Shown: positions 38,895 through 48,044, counted from the stretch's first letter. The stretch is 49,005 nt of DNA from CAZQMX01 sp964594965 (GCA_964594965.1 CAZQMX010000003.1:1-49005), one strand, 5' to 3'. A program made the numbers and translations. Notes: a model not told the origin generated them from the sequence alone.

Positions 38895-39530
38895 ATGGCT
38901 TATATTTTCTTAGATGAATCAGGTGATTTGGGTTTTGACTTTAGTAAAAAAAGAACCACAAAGTTTTTTGTGATTACTTTTTTATTTACTAAAAACAAGA
39001 GGCCCATCGAAAAAGTTGTTAGAAAGATTCATAGTGGTTTAAGGAAGAAATATAAAAAGATAGGAGTTTTGCATGCTGTAAAAGAAGAGCCAATTACTAG
39101 ACAAAGATTGTTTAAGTTACTTCTAGAAAAAGATTGTCTGTTTATGACAATTTACTTAAATAAAAAGAAAGTTTATACAAAATTACAAGAAGAGAAATCC
39201 GTTCTTTACAATTATGTGGCGAATATTCTCCTGGATAGAATATTTACTAAAAAACTAATTCCTTTAAACAGAAAAGTTAAACTTATTGCATCAAGAAGAG
39301 AAACAAATAAATTTTTAAACAAGAATTTTAAATATTATCTAGAAAATAAGATAAAAGATATTAATAAAATAGATATAGAAATACAAATTAAAACTCCTTT
39401 TCAGGAGAAGTCACTGCAAGCAACTGATTTTATAAGCTGGGCGATTTTCAGGAAATATGAATATGGTGATGATAGTTATTACAATATGATAAAGGATAAA
39501 ATAGCAGAAGAAAATGCGCTATTTCCATAA
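38895..39530 (+). CDS. DUF3800 domain protein
   Basis: 'MAYIFLDESGDLGFDFSKKRTTKFFVITFLF' is the hallmark N-terminus of DUF3800 (DESGD, an RNase H-like fold). The C-terminus 'SLQATDFISWAIFRKYEYGD' supplies the second conserved Asp ('QaaDfia'). It has 211 residues, full length. A clear AAGGAGTTT ribosome binding site precedes ATG 38895. DUF3800 proteins are common in accessory regions near defence and mobile genes, but their activity is not firmly known. It interrupts the glycan cluster and is probably a single-gene insertion together with the reverse gene next to it. Confidence 0.88.
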   Translation: MAYIFLDESGDLGFDFSKKRTTKFFVITFLFTKNKRPIEKVVRKIHSGLRKKYKKIGVLHAVKEEPITRQRLFKLLLEKDCLFMTIYLNKKKVYTKLQEEKSVLYNYVANILLDRIFTKKLIPLNRKVKLIASRRETNKFLNKNFKYYLENKIKDINKIDIEIQIKTPFQEKSLQATDFISWAIFRKYEYGDDSYYNMIKDKIAEENALFP

Positions 39531-39655
39531 AAAGATAAAACCCCATACGCTATTTAAGAGCAACCCTGCGGAAGCCCACATACGAGGATTTACTTATCGT
39601 ATACAATATACCAAATTAAGTTTATTATGTCAATAGTAATTCTGTGGATAATTTA

Positions 39656-40816
39656 ATGTCTAAAAGTGTTTTAATTTTTTCGACCGCCTATCTTCCTTTA
39701 ACCGGCGGGGCAGAAATCGCAGTTAAAGAAATTACCCAACGGCTGCCAGACTGGCAGTTTGATTTGATTACGGCTAAAATTAGTCCAAAATTGGCTAAAT
39801 TTGAGAAAATCAACAATGTTAATATCTATCGGACCGGGTTTGGCTTGAATATTTTAGATAAATTCCTTTTGCCTCTTTTAGGAGTTTTTAAGGCAATCCA
39901 GCTGGACAAGGAAAGGAATTATTCAATAATCTGGTCAATTATGGCTTCGCAGGCCGGAATTGCAGCAACATTTTTCAAGTTTTCAAGCAAAGGCAAGAAA
40001 CTACTTTTAACTATTCAGGAAGGTGATCCAGAAGAACATTTGGAAAGATATGTTTTTGGAATTAAATTTCTTTATCAGATTTTAATTAAACCCTGGCATA
40101 TGCTTTCCTTTAAAAACGCCGACGCTATTACAGTTATTAGCAGCCATTTGAAAAAAAGAGCTTTAGAAAACAATGATAGGGTTCCGATTAAAGTAATTCC
40201 CAATGGAGTTGATTTAGATTTGTTCAGGCCAAAAAGACCAGAAGAAAAACCAGGTATTATTTCAAAAGACAAGATAATTTTAACCGTTTCAAGATTGGTT
40301 AAAAAGAATGGAGTCGACGATTTAATTAAGGCCATTAGTGAATTAAGAATCATGAATTATGAATCAGGAATAAAACTCTTGATTGTTGGCGATGGACCAA
40401 ATAAGAATGAATTAGAGAAATTAGTTAAAAAACTAAACCTCGAGGACAAAGTTAAATTCTTCGGTCATATGGATCATATGGAAATTGTTAAATACTATTA
40501 TCTAGCCGATGTTTTTGTCCGTCCTTCAATTTCTGAAGGATTAGGCAATGTTTTTTTAGAAGCTATGGCGACCGGTTTGCCAATAATCGGGACACCGGTT
40601 GGCGGAATCCCTGATTTTTTAATTGACAGAGAAACCGGTCTTTTTTGCCAGGCGGGAAATCCTGAAAGCATTGCCCAGAAAATCAAGGAAATTTTAGAAG
40701 ATAATTCATTAAGAGAGGAATTGATAAAAAACGGCATAGAATTAGTTAGAGAAAAATACAATTGGGATAATATTGCTTCAAAAATGGAGAATGTTTTTAA
40801 AAGGGTGTCATCCTGA
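39656..40816 (+). CDS. GT4 family glycosyltransferase
   Basis: 'STAYLPLTGGAEIAVKEITQRLPDWQFDLITA' begins the N-terminal domain. 'KVIPNGVDLDLFRPKRP', 'ILTVSRLVKKNGVDDLIKAISEL', 'LLIVGDGPNKNELEKLVKKLNL' and 'YLADVFVRPSISEGLGNVFLEAMATGLPIIGTPVGGIPDFL' form the nucleotide-sugar-binding domain. I prefer ATG 39656 to the in-frame GTG at 39644. The last residues and the stop codon (VSS, TGA) are read from dispersed repeat B, which appears to have moved into the 3' end. It has about 386 residues. Confidence 0.9.
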   Translation: MSKSVLIFSTAYLPLTGGAEIAVKEITQRLPDWQFDLITAKISPKLAKFEKINNVNIYRTGFGLNILDKFLLPLLGVFKAIQLDKERNYSIIWSIMASQAGIAATFFKFSSKGKKLLLTIQEGDPEEHLERYVFGIKFLYQILIKPWHMLSFKNADAITVISSHLKKRALENNDRVPIKVIPNGVDLDLFRPKRPEEKPGIISKDKIILTVSRLVKKNGVDDLIKAISELRIMNYESGIKLLIVGDGPNKNELEKLVKKLNLEDKVKFFGHMDHMEIVKYYYLADVFVRPSISEGLGNVFLEAMATGLPIIGTPVGGIPDFLIDRETGLFCQAGNPESIAQKIKEILEDNSLREELIKNGIELVREKYNWDNIASKMENVFKRVSS

Positions 40817-40866
40817 GCAGAGCGAAGGATCTGTACAAACAGATTCTTCACTACGTTCAGAATGAC
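40807..40866 (+). repeat. Dispersed repeat B, copy 3, in a 60-bp near-palindrome
   Basis: GTCATCCTGA...AAGGATCTGT is followed by ACAA and then ACAGATTCTT...TCAGAATGAC, so two half-elements face each other. It contains the stop codon of the preceding glycosyltransferase and lies 11 nt before the next gene. Confidence 0.85.
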
Positions 40867-40877
40867 AAATAATCAGA

Positions 40878-42041
40878 ATGACAGATTCAATAAGAATTTT
40901 AATCCTATCCGGAGTTTTTCCGCCAGACATTGGTGGGCCAACTGCTTTTTTAGACCCTTTAGCCAGGGATTTAATTAAAAACGGCTTTAAGGTCCGGGTT
41001 TTAACTTTTGGAAAAAGAGACAAGGTCAAATATCCTTACCCGGTTAAAAGAGTTTCCTATCTCTGGTCTTTTCCTTTCAGATGTCTGGTTTATTTAAAAT
41101 GGGGTCTCTGGTACGGCTTAAGGGCGGATATTATCTACAACCAGGACCTATACACTGCTGGGATAGCCAGTTTGATTATAAGGAAAGTTTTGAGGAAAAA
41201 ACTGGTTACTCGGTTTGTTGGTGATTCTGCTTGGGAAAAATCATCGGTTGAAAAGCTGATTACTGACGATATCCTTACTTTTCAGGAAAAGAAATATTCT
41301 TCAAAAGTTGAAAGATGGAAAAAAGCCAGAAAAAGAATACTAGATAATTCGGATAAGATTATTGTTGCGAGTAATTTCTTAAAACAAGTTGCTTTGAAAA
41401 TCGGTTTGCCCGAAGAAAAAATCAAAGTCATTTACAATTCAATCGATTTTTTGAATGTTAATCCTTCAGCCAGTAAAGAAGGATTAAAACAAAAACTGAA
41501 TCTGAAAGGAAAAATCCTTTTAACTATTGCCCGGCTGACGCCCTGGAAAGGAATTGATATGTTAATTGAAATTATGCCGGATTTAATTAAGAGATATGGA
41601 GAAATTAAATTAGTTGTTGTTGGCCGGGGACCGGAATCAGATAATTTAAAACAATTGGCCAAAAATCTTAAACTGGAAAACAATATTGTTTTTACCGGTA
41701 AAGCTAATCGGCAGGAGGTCAATGACTATTTATCCCTGGCTGATATTTTTCTTTTGAATACTAATTATGAAGGAATGTCTCATTTGCTTTTGGAAGCGAT
41801 CAAAGCCGGCATTCCCATTATTACCACTCCGGCCGGCGGTAATTTAGAAACGATTAAAGATAATCAAACAGGAATTCTGGTTGGGTACAGGAACAAAAGA
41901 GAATGGGTGAAGGCAATTGAGAAAGTTTTGGATGATTCTGATTTAGCCAGTCAATTAATCCAAAACGCCAAAGATGATTTAAAAAGATTTAATTGGGATG
42001 ATTTAGTTAAAGAGACCATTGGAGTTTTTGAAAGTCTCTGA
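40878..42041 (+). CDS. GT4 family glycosyltransferase
   Basis: 'ILSGVFPPDIGGPTAFLDPLARDLIKNGFKVRVLTFG' and 'IIVASNFLKQVALKIGLPEEKIKVIYNSID' are the N-terminal domain. 'LLTIARLTPWKGIDMLIEIMPDLIKRYGEIKLVVVGRGPESDNL' and 'YLSLADIFLLNTNYEGMSHLLLEAIKAGIPIITTPAGGNLETI' are the sugar-nucleotide domain with the E-x7-E motif. It has 387 residues. It follows the repeat B palindrome and overlaps nothing; the next gene starts 7 nt after its stop. The sugar is unknown. Confidence 0.9.
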   Translation: MTDSIRILILSGVFPPDIGGPTAFLDPLARDLIKNGFKVRVLTFGKRDKVKYPYPVKRVSYLWSFPFRCLVYLKWGLWYGLRADIIYNQDLYTAGIASLIIRKVLRKKLVTRFVGDSAWEKSSVEKLITDDILTFQEKKYSSKVERWKKARKRILDNSDKIIVASNFLKQVALKIGLPEEKIKVIYNSIDFLNVNPSASKEGLKQKLNLKGKILLTIARLTPWKGIDMLIEIMPDLIKRYGEIKLVVVGRGPESDNLKQLAKNLKLENNIVFTGKANRQEVNDYLSLADIFLLNTNYEGMSHLLLEAIKAGIPIITTPAGGNLETIKDNQTGILVGYRNKREWVKAIEKVLDDSDLASQLIQNAKDDLKRFNWDDLVKETIGVFESL

Positions 42042-42048
42042 GAAATAT

Positions 42049-42780
42049 ATGAAAACAAAAAGAGAAATAAAATTAGGTAATGATAAATATTTAGTCATAG
42101 ATTTGACAGAACCCTTAAAGGAAAATGTTGAGGTTTTTCCCGGCGACCCGAGGCCGAAAAAGAATGTTTTTAGTGAGATTAAAAAAACGGGATACCAGCA
42201 CCATATTTATCAGATTGGAGACCATGTTTTTCATCCCCACGGCGACGCACCCAAGCATCAAAATCTGAATTCCCGAAACAAAGGATTTGAAATTTATGAT
42301 CTTGATTTCTGTTTTAATCCAGCCTGTTTAATAGATTTGTCAAAGGAATTAGAAGCAAAGAAATTAAAGGGCGTTAAATATTTAGTTAAAGTGGAGAGAA
42401 AACATTTGGAACCCTATTCCAGGACTATTTCCAAAAAAAGCGCTCTTTTAATCAGGACAGGATATGATAAATGGCTTGAGAAAAACAATCCTCATCAGCC
42501 AAAAAATATTCCCTATTTAACAAAAGAAGCTGCGGAATTTGTTAAATCCTTTAGGGGAATTAAAGTCTTTGGAATTGACTCAATTACTATCGACCCGCCC
42601 GGCATCCATGATTCCCATCAGGTATTAAAAGACCTTTTAATTGTTGAATCTTTAGTCCATCTTGACCAAATTCCTTTGAAATCAAAAGAAAATTTTGATT
42701 TACAGACCAGTCCAGTTAAAATATTAGGGGCGACAGGAGGACCAATTGTCGCCTACGCCTTTATAGAAATTAGAAGTTGA
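42049..42780 (+). CDS. Cyclase/kynurenine-formamidase-like family protein
   Basis: I start at ATG 42049; an in-frame TTG at 42019 overlaps the previous gene. 'VIDLTEPLKENVEVFPGDPRP' is the usual N-terminus of the cyclase family (iDlt..l..~~p~~PGdp). The metal motif HxGTHxDxPxH appears as 'HVFHPHGDAPKH': the last His, Pro, Asp and second His are kept, but the first His is displaced. 'ALLIRTGYDKW' and 'VFGIDSITIDPPG' are further family signatures. It has 243 residues. These enzymes hydrolyse amides or lactones using a divalent metal. Its place among glycosyltransferases suggests sugar or lactone chemistry, which is inference. Confidence 0.8.
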   Translation: MKTKREIKLGNDKYLVIDLTEPLKENVEVFPGDPRPKKNVFSEIKKTGYQHHIYQIGDHVFHPHGDAPKHQNLNSRNKGFEIYDLDFCFNPACLIDLSKELEAKKLKGVKYLVKVERKHLEPYSRTISKKSALLIRTGYDKWLEKNNPHQPKNIPYLTKEAAEFVKSFRGIKVFGIDSITIDPPGIHDSHQVLKDLLIVESLVHLDQIPLKSKENFDLQTSPVKILGATGGPIVAYAFIEIRS

Positions 42781-42783
42781 AAA

Positions 42784-42802
42784 TCGGAGGTCGAACCTCC
42801 GA
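42784..42802 (+). repeat. Palindromic repeat A, intergenic copy at a gene 3' end
   Basis: TCGGAGGT-CGA-ACCTCCGA, 3 nt after the stop of the cyclase-like gene and 8 nt before the next ATG. Confidence 0.88.
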
Positions 42803-42810
42803 AATTAAAG

Positions 42811-44259
42811 ATGTCTAAAGTATTATTGATTAACCCCATCTTTAATATCCCTAAAGAAAACTATGACAGCAGTATTTCTGTCGGGCTTTTGTGCTTGGCT
42901 TCCTATCTGGATAAAAAAGGAATTGAAGTTAAAATGATTGACGGCGCCAGACAGAAAAACTATTTAGATTTAATTAAAAAAGAACTTCCTCAAGTTGATT
43001 TTGTCGGTATTTCAGTTATGACAACTCAGGTTGAACCATCTTTAGAAATTTCTCGGATAGTCAGGAACTTTAATCCAGATTTGCCTATTATTTGGGGCGG
43101 TCTTCATCCGACCTTTTTCTCGAAGGAAACACTTGAAGATGATTTAGTTGATATTGCTGTCATCGGCGAAGGAGAAGAGACCTTGTTGGAAATAATTCAG
43201 AAAAAACCCTTGGAAGAAATTAAAGGAATTGCTTTTAAGAAGGGAAATAGTATTCAGGTTAATCCGGGAAGACAACTTTTAGGATTTGAAGAATTACCCC
43301 TGCCTAAATGGAATTTAGTCCCGGATGAGATTTTAGAGAATCTGGCTTTGATTCCGACTCATACCAGCCGGGGCTGTCCTCACCGCTGCTCTTTTTGCGT
43401 CAATGCTATTAGAAAAAATCGTTGGCGGGCCAGAAAGGCAGAAGAAGTCCTGAAAGATTTAGAAATTATTAAATCCCACCCTCATTTGAAAAAAAAGCCA
43501 ATTAGATTCTGGGATGAAGATTTTTTTGTCAACAAGGAAAGGACCATGAGTATTATTAAAGGTATGATTGAAAAAGGATTTAATTTGGAATGGGAGACGA
43601 CTATCCGGGCCGATTATCTGGACAAGGAATTTTTTAACGACCAGGCTCTATCTGATTTGAAAAAGTCTGGCTGTTATCTTTTGTCTTTTGGCGCCGAATC
43701 CGGCTCAAAAAGGATTCTAGAAAAAATCCAGAAAGATGTCACTTTGGAACAAATCTTAAATTCAGCCAGGAGATGTCTTGAGAATAATATTATTCCCCAA
43801 TATTCTTTTATGGTTGGTTTACCCAGCGAAGAAAGAGAAGATATTAAAGGAACAATCAATTTGATTGATAATTTGGTTGAATTAAGTCCTGATATCCAGA
43901 TTTTAGGACCACAGGCCTTTCGGCCTTATCCCGGCTCAACTCTTTACCAGGAGTGCCTTGATTCCGGCTGGAAAACGCCAAATTCTTTAAGAGAGTGGGC
44001 GCGATTAATGAAAAACGAGCTTAATTATCTTTCGCCCAAGAATTTCCCCTGGGTTAAAAATGTTGATTTGGTTGAATCATTGGAGGCCTATGTTAGATTT
44101 GGCGCTCATTCAATTAAAAGCGCCTTGGGTTCAACTGTTAAAGCAACCAAATGGCTGAAACTGCCTTTTGTTCTGCTTTGCCAATTAAGGTGGAAATTAA
44201 AATTCTTTGGTTTTTCTTGGGACTATAAATTAGCTAAAAGATTTGTGGCAAAATCATGA
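42811..44259 (+). CDS. B12-binding-type radical SAM protein
   Basis: The N-terminal domain 'SVGLLCLASYLDKKGIEVKMIDG', 'VGISVMTTQVEPSLEISRIV', 'IIWGGLHPTFFSKETLEDDLVDIAVIGEGEETLLEII' is of the cobalamin-binding type. The cluster motif is 'SRGCPHRCSFCVNA', followed by 'SFGAESGSKRILEKIQKD' and 'YSFMVGLPSEEREDIKGTINL'. It has 482 residues. It is similar in layout to the protein at 14588-16057 but belongs to the glycan region, where relatives act on lipids, sugars or aglycones. The substrate is unknown. Its TGA overlaps the ATG of a small membrane protein (ATGA). Confidence 0.87.
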   Translation: MSKVLLINPIFNIPKENYDSSISVGLLCLASYLDKKGIEVKMIDGARQKNYLDLIKKELPQVDFVGISVMTTQVEPSLEISRIVRNFNPDLPIIWGGLHPTFFSKETLEDDLVDIAVIGEGEETLLEIIQKKPLEEIKGIAFKKGNSIQVNPGRQLLGFEELPLPKWNLVPDEILENLALIPTHTSRGCPHRCSFCVNAIRKNRWRARKAEEVLKDLEIIKSHPHLKKKPIRFWDEDFFVNKERTMSIIKGMIEKGFNLEWETTIRADYLDKEFFNDQALSDLKKSGCYLLSFGAESGSKRILEKIQKDVTLEQILNSARRCLENNIIPQYSFMVGLPSEEREDIKGTINLIDNLVELSPDIQILGPQAFRPYPGSTLYQECLDSGWKTPNSLREWARLMKNELNYLSPKNFPWVKNVDLVESLEAYVRFGAHSIKSALGSTVKATKWLKLPFVLLCQLRWKLKFFGFSWDYKLAKRFVAKS

Positions 44260-44435
44260 ATAAAAAAGTAGCCTACCATTTAACCATATCTCTGATGATA
44301 TTCTTTCTCATTTTTGAGATTATCTATTACTTCTCAGATGTTAAAGATTTTAGGGAAATTGTTGCCTTGGAATCAGATATTGTCATTACCCTGGGCATTA
44401 TTATCGGAATTATCTGGTTGTATAGGAAGAAGTAA
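44256..44435 (+). CDS. Small membrane protein, 59 residues
   Basis: ATG 44256 overlaps the preceding stop as ATGA, the mark of translational coupling. The product has two hydrophobic segments ('YHLTISLMIFFLIFEIIYYF' and 'IVITLGIIIGIIWLY') joined by a charged loop (SDVKDFREIVALESD), and ends in RKK. No family is recognised. It may be a membrane partner of the radical SAM protein or of the glycosyltransferases. Confidence 0.7.
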   Translation: MNKKVAYHLTISLMIFFLIFEIIYYFSDVKDFREIVALESDIVITLGIIIGIIWLYRKK

Positions 44436-44441
44436 AATCAT

Positions 44442-45599
44442 ATGAGAATCTTAATGATTAGCATTGAAAGAGCATTGTTGGGCGCCGGATTCAGCGGCGA
44501 TGCTTTAGAGCGTCATAAGGAATACGGGCAAAGGGCTGGTCATTTGGATGTTATTCTTTTGACGACCAAAAAGCCCCAGTCATCCGACGGGGTTAAAAGA
44601 TTTGAGAAAAGAAAGGTCAATTCGCATTTGACAATTTATCCGACTAATTCCAGAACTAAATTAAATTATGTTTTTGATGCTTTTAGAATTGCCCGGACTG
44701 TTGCCTGGTCAAACAAATTTGATTTAATTGTTTGCCAGGATCCGTTTTTAAACGGCTTGGCCGGCTGGTTGATTAAAAAATGGTCTAAAGTTCCTTTGCT
44801 GGTCCATTTCCACGGCGATTTCTGGCAGAACAAACACTGGCTTTTTGAAAAAGGAAGATGGTGGTTTAATTGGTTTTTTCTTTTAATCAGTAAGTTTGTT
44901 GTTAAAAGGGCGGATGGAATCAGGGTAACCAGTTCAGGGATTAAGGATAAATTAGCTACCAATGGGATAAAGAGAAAAAAAATCAGAATCATTTCAACTC
45001 CGATTGATTTGGAAAAGTTTGAAAGTTCTGATGAAAAAAAAGTAAAGAGCTTTAGGGAAAAACATCGGAATAAGAAGGTTTTAATTAGCGTTGGCCGGAA
45101 AGACCCTTCTAAGGATTTTAAAACTCTCTACAAGGCAATTGAATTAATTTACCAGGATTACAAAAATCTGGCTTTCTGGCAGGTCGGGAACAAGGAATAT
45201 TTACCGGGGAAGATAGGGGCGGATAAGAATCTGGTTTTAACTTCAACTGGCGAGATTAAATTAGAAGAACTTCCTGACTATTACCACGCTTCTGATATTT
45301 ACATTTCCTCTTCCAAGCACGAGAGTTTTGGCAAGGTCCTGGTTGAAGCCATGGCTGCTGGTTTGCCAGTGGTTGCAACCAAGACAACTGGTTCTAAGGA
45401 AATTGTCAAAGACGGCAAGAACGGCTACTTGGTAAATATTAGCGACAGCGTTGCCTTGGCTAAAAAGGTTTTGTTTTTACTTAATAATCCGGACAAAGCT
45501 GAAAAAATGGGACAGGCTGGAAAGAAAATGGTTAGAGAAGAATTCAGCCAGGAAAAGATTATTAGGAAAATAATTAAATTTTGGAAGGAACTAATATGA
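44442..45599 (+). CDS. GT4 family glycosyltransferase
   Basis: 'ISIERALLGAGFSGDALERHKEYGQRAGHLDVILLTTK' and 'LLVHFHGDFWQNKHWLFEKGRWWFNWFFLLISKFVVKRADGIRVTSSGIKDKL' form the acceptor side. 'LISVGRKDPSKDFKTLYKAIELI' and 'YHASDIYISSSKHESFGKVLVEAMAAGLPVVATKTTGSKEIV' are the donor-binding side with E-x7-E. It has 385 residues. Its TGA overlaps the ATG of the methyltransferase gene. The sugar is unknown. Confidence 0.9.
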   Translation: MRILMISIERALLGAGFSGDALERHKEYGQRAGHLDVILLTTKKPQSSDGVKRFEKRKVNSHLTIYPTNSRTKLNYVFDAFRIARTVAWSNKFDLIVCQDPFLNGLAGWLIKKWSKVPLLVHFHGDFWQNKHWLFEKGRWWFNWFFLLISKFVVKRADGIRVTSSGIKDKLATNGIKRKKIRIISTPIDLEKFESSDEKKVKSFREKHRNKKVLISVGRKDPSKDFKTLYKAIELIYQDYKNLAFWQVGNKEYLPGKIGADKNLVLTSTGEIKLEELPDYYHASDIYISSSKHESFGKVLVEAMAAGLPVVATKTTGSKEIVKDGKNGYLVNISDSVALAKKVLFLLNNPDKAEKMGQAGKKMVREEFSQEKIIRKIIKFWKELI

Positions 45600-46177
45600 C
45601 CAAGTGGGAAAGGTTTTTTGATGATAAAATTAAAGAAATTGCCCGGGAAAAAGATATTTTAGATATCGGCGGTGGCTTCCGCCTCCAAAAAGAATTGGAA
45701 AAATACAAAGAACTTTTCAAGGAAAGCAATTACCGGGTTTTAGATAAAGAACCGAGTTTCAAACCCGATATTATTGGCGATGTTTGCCAGATGCCTTTTG
45801 AAGACGAATCCTTTGATGCTATCATTTGTAAAGCGGTTTTAGAGCATGTTTCCCGGCCAAAAAAAGCGGCTAAAGAGATTTATCGGATTTTAAGAAAAGA
45901 CGGCAAGGGTTTAATTTATCTTCCTTTCCTTTATCCTTATCATGCTCACGAAGGAATCTATAAGGATTACTTTCGATATACCGAAGATGGTGTCAGATAT
46001 TTGTTTAAGGACTTTGAAACAATTGAAATTTGTCCGGTCCGAGGCAACTTGGAAACTGTTTTTAATCTGACTCCCTTAAGGAAAATTAAGATTTTCCTTC
46101 CTTGCATCAGATTGGTTGATAAGTTTTTTTCAGAAAAACAGGCCTCGGGCTTTAATGTATTTTTAATAAAGCAATAG
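45596..46177 (+). CDS. SAM-dependent class I methyltransferase
   Basis: ATG 45596 overlaps the previous stop (ATGA) and follows GGAAGGAAC. 'DILDIGGGFRLQKEL' is the SAM-binding motif I, 'YRVLDKEPSFKPDIIGDVCQMPFEDESFDAIICKAVLEHVSRPKKAAKEIYRILRKDGKGLIYLPF' covers motifs II-IV of the Methyltransf_11 group. 'HEGIYKDYFRYTEDGVRYLFKDFE' is typical of sugar- or lipid-modifying methyltransferases in polysaccharide clusters. It has 193 residues. The acceptor is unknown. Confidence 0.88.
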   Translation: MTKWERFFDDKIKEIAREKDILDIGGGFRLQKELEKYKELFKESNYRVLDKEPSFKPDIIGDVCQMPFEDESFDAIICKAVLEHVSRPKKAAKEIYRILRKDGKGLIYLPFLYPYHAHEGIYKDYFRYTEDGVRYLFKDFETIEICPVRGNLETVFNLTPLRKIKIFLPCIRLVDKFFSEKQASGFNVFLIKQ

Positions 46178-46184
46178 ACCTTTT

Positions 46185-48044
46185 ATGTGTGGTATAAACG
46201 GATTTAATTCTAATCAGCCGGATTTAATTGAAAAAATGAATCAAAAGATCCGGCATCGAGGTCCGGATCAAAAAGATTCATTCTGTTTTGATGATTTTTC
46301 ATTAGGCCATACCCGTCTTTCAATTATTGATTTATCAGATAATGCCAAACAGCCAATGTTTAATGAAGATAAATCATTAGCCTTGGTCTTTAACGGCGAG
46401 ATTTATAATTTCCAGGAATTAAGGAAAAAGTTAGTTAAAAAAGGCCATCAGCTTATTAGCCAGTCAGACTCAGAAGTTATTCTTCATCTATATGAAGACC
46501 ATGGTCCTGATTGTCTTGATTTTCTTGATGGTATCTTCGCCTTTGCTATTTTAGACACCAGAAAAAAAGAATTCTTTTTAGCCCGGGATAGAATTGGGGT
46601 CAAACCCCTCTATTACTATTTTGATGGTAGTAAATTCATTTTCTCCTCGGAAATAAAGGCCATTTTAGAGCATAACATTAAGAGAGAGATTGATTTAGAT
46701 GCTTTTAATCATTATTTCCGTCTTCATTACGTTCCTCATCCTTTAACGATTTACAAAAATATTGCCAAACTTCCACCAGCCAGTTATTTAATTTTTAAAA
46801 ACAATCAGATTAGCGTTAAGCAATACTGGCAAGTAGATGATTTCAAAAATATTGATTCAGAAGAAGAAATAATAGAGCAGATTCAATCTTTAATGAAAAA
46901 ATCTGTTAAGGGGCAACTAATCTCAGATCGACCGGTTGGAATATTTTTGAGTGGAGGAATTGATTCAACTTCAATTCTAGGCATAGTTAATCAATCGGGC
47001 CACAAGAAGATTAAAACTTTTTCAGTCGGTTTTGATTTTAAGGAAGAGGAAAAGAAATTTAATTTCGATCTGGATATGGCCAGGCGAGTCAGTCAGGATT
47101 ACCAGACCGACCACCATGAGTTATTAATCACCGGAAAGGATATGTTGAATAATGCTGAAAAAGTAATTTACCATTCGGATGAACCGGTTTCTGACACTAC
47201 TCAAGTTGCCACCCTTTTATTATCTCAGTTTGCCAAAGAGAAAGTAGCAGTCGTCTTAGGCGGCGACGGCGGCGACGAACTTTTTGGTGGCTACCCCCGC
47301 TATGCTTACAGCCGGTTAGCCAGTCAATGGCAAAAAATACCGAATTTTCTAAGAGAGAATATTTTAGCTAATTTGTCGCTTAATGTCTTGGGAAAGTATT
47401 TAAAAAAAGAAAATCTTTTTCAAAAACTTAATACTTTGCCCGGCGCAGAAAGATACTTGCTCTTTATGTCCCAAAAAGATAACATTCTGGAAGAAATTCT
47501 CAATCAGGATTACTTTAAAAAAGATTTAACCAGAAATTTTTATCAGGAAAAATATTTTCAAGGATGTCCCAAGAAAGATTTTGAGAAATATTTTATGCTG
47601 ACTGACATTAACACTTGGATGGTTGATAAATCGCTAATGAGAACTGATAAAATGACCATGGCTTTTGGTTTGGAAGAAAGAGTTCCCATTTTAGACCATC
47701 ATTTGATTGAATTGTCAGCCAGAATCCCAAGTAAGTACAAAATTAAGGGAGAAGGGAAAGCTATCTTTAAAAAAGCAATGGAGGAATATTTGCCCGATTA
47801 TGTCTTGGGTGCTCCCAAAAGAGGCTGGTTTTCTCCGGTGGCCAAATGGCTAAGGACCGATTTGAAGGATTTTGCCTACGATGTTTTATCAGAAGATTAT
47901 TCTCCGAAAACCAATCAATATTTCAACTTTCCGGAAATTAGGAAAATATTGGACGACCATATTAGTAAAAAAAGATATAATCTGAATTGTCTTTGGGTTT
48001 TAATGACTTTTCAAATCTGGGCAAAACAAAATTTACAAAAATGA
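46185..48044 (+). CDS. asnB: Asparagine synthase (glutamine-hydrolysing), AsnB family
   Basis: The N-terminal Cys2 nucleophile (MCGINGF), 'RHRGPDQKDSF', 'LGHTRLSIIDLS' and 'LVFNGEIYNFQELRKKL' define the glutaminase domain (about 1-190). The synthetase domain has the PP-loop 'GIFLSGGIDSTSILG' and 'VVLGGDGGDELFGGYPRY'. It has 619 residues, full length. Within polysaccharide clusters such AsnB-like proteins often amidate a uronic acid or other sugar carboxylate rather than make asparagine, so the assignment to the family is firm and the substrate is not. Confidence 0.9.
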   Translation: MCGINGFNSNQPDLIEKMNQKIRHRGPDQKDSFCFDDFSLGHTRLSIIDLSDNAKQPMFNEDKSLALVFNGEIYNFQELRKKLVKKGHQLISQSDSEVILHLYEDHGPDCLDFLDGIFAFAILDTRKKEFFLARDRIGVKPLYYYFDGSKFIFSSEIKAILEHNIKREIDLDAFNHYFRLHYVPHPLTIYKNIAKLPPASYLIFKNNQISVKQYWQVDDFKNIDSEEEIIEQIQSLMKKSVKGQLISDRPVGIFLSGGIDSTSILGIVNQSGHKKIKTFSVGFDFKEEEKKFNFDLDMARRVSQDYQTDHHELLITGKDMLNNAEKVIYHSDEPVSDTTQVATLLLSQFAKEKVAVVLGGDGGDELFGGYPRYAYSRLASQWQKIPNFLRENILANLSLNVLGKYLKKENLFQKLNTLPGAERYLLFMSQKDNILEEILNQDYFKKDLTRNFYQEKYFQGCPKKDFEKYFMLTDINTWMVDKSLMRTDKMTMAFGLEERVPILDHHLIELSARIPSKYKIKGEGKAIFKKAMEEYLPDYVLGAPKRGWFSPVAKWLRTDLKDFAYDVLSEDYSPKTNQYFNFPEIRKILDDHISKKRYNLNCLWVLMTFQIWAKQNLQK

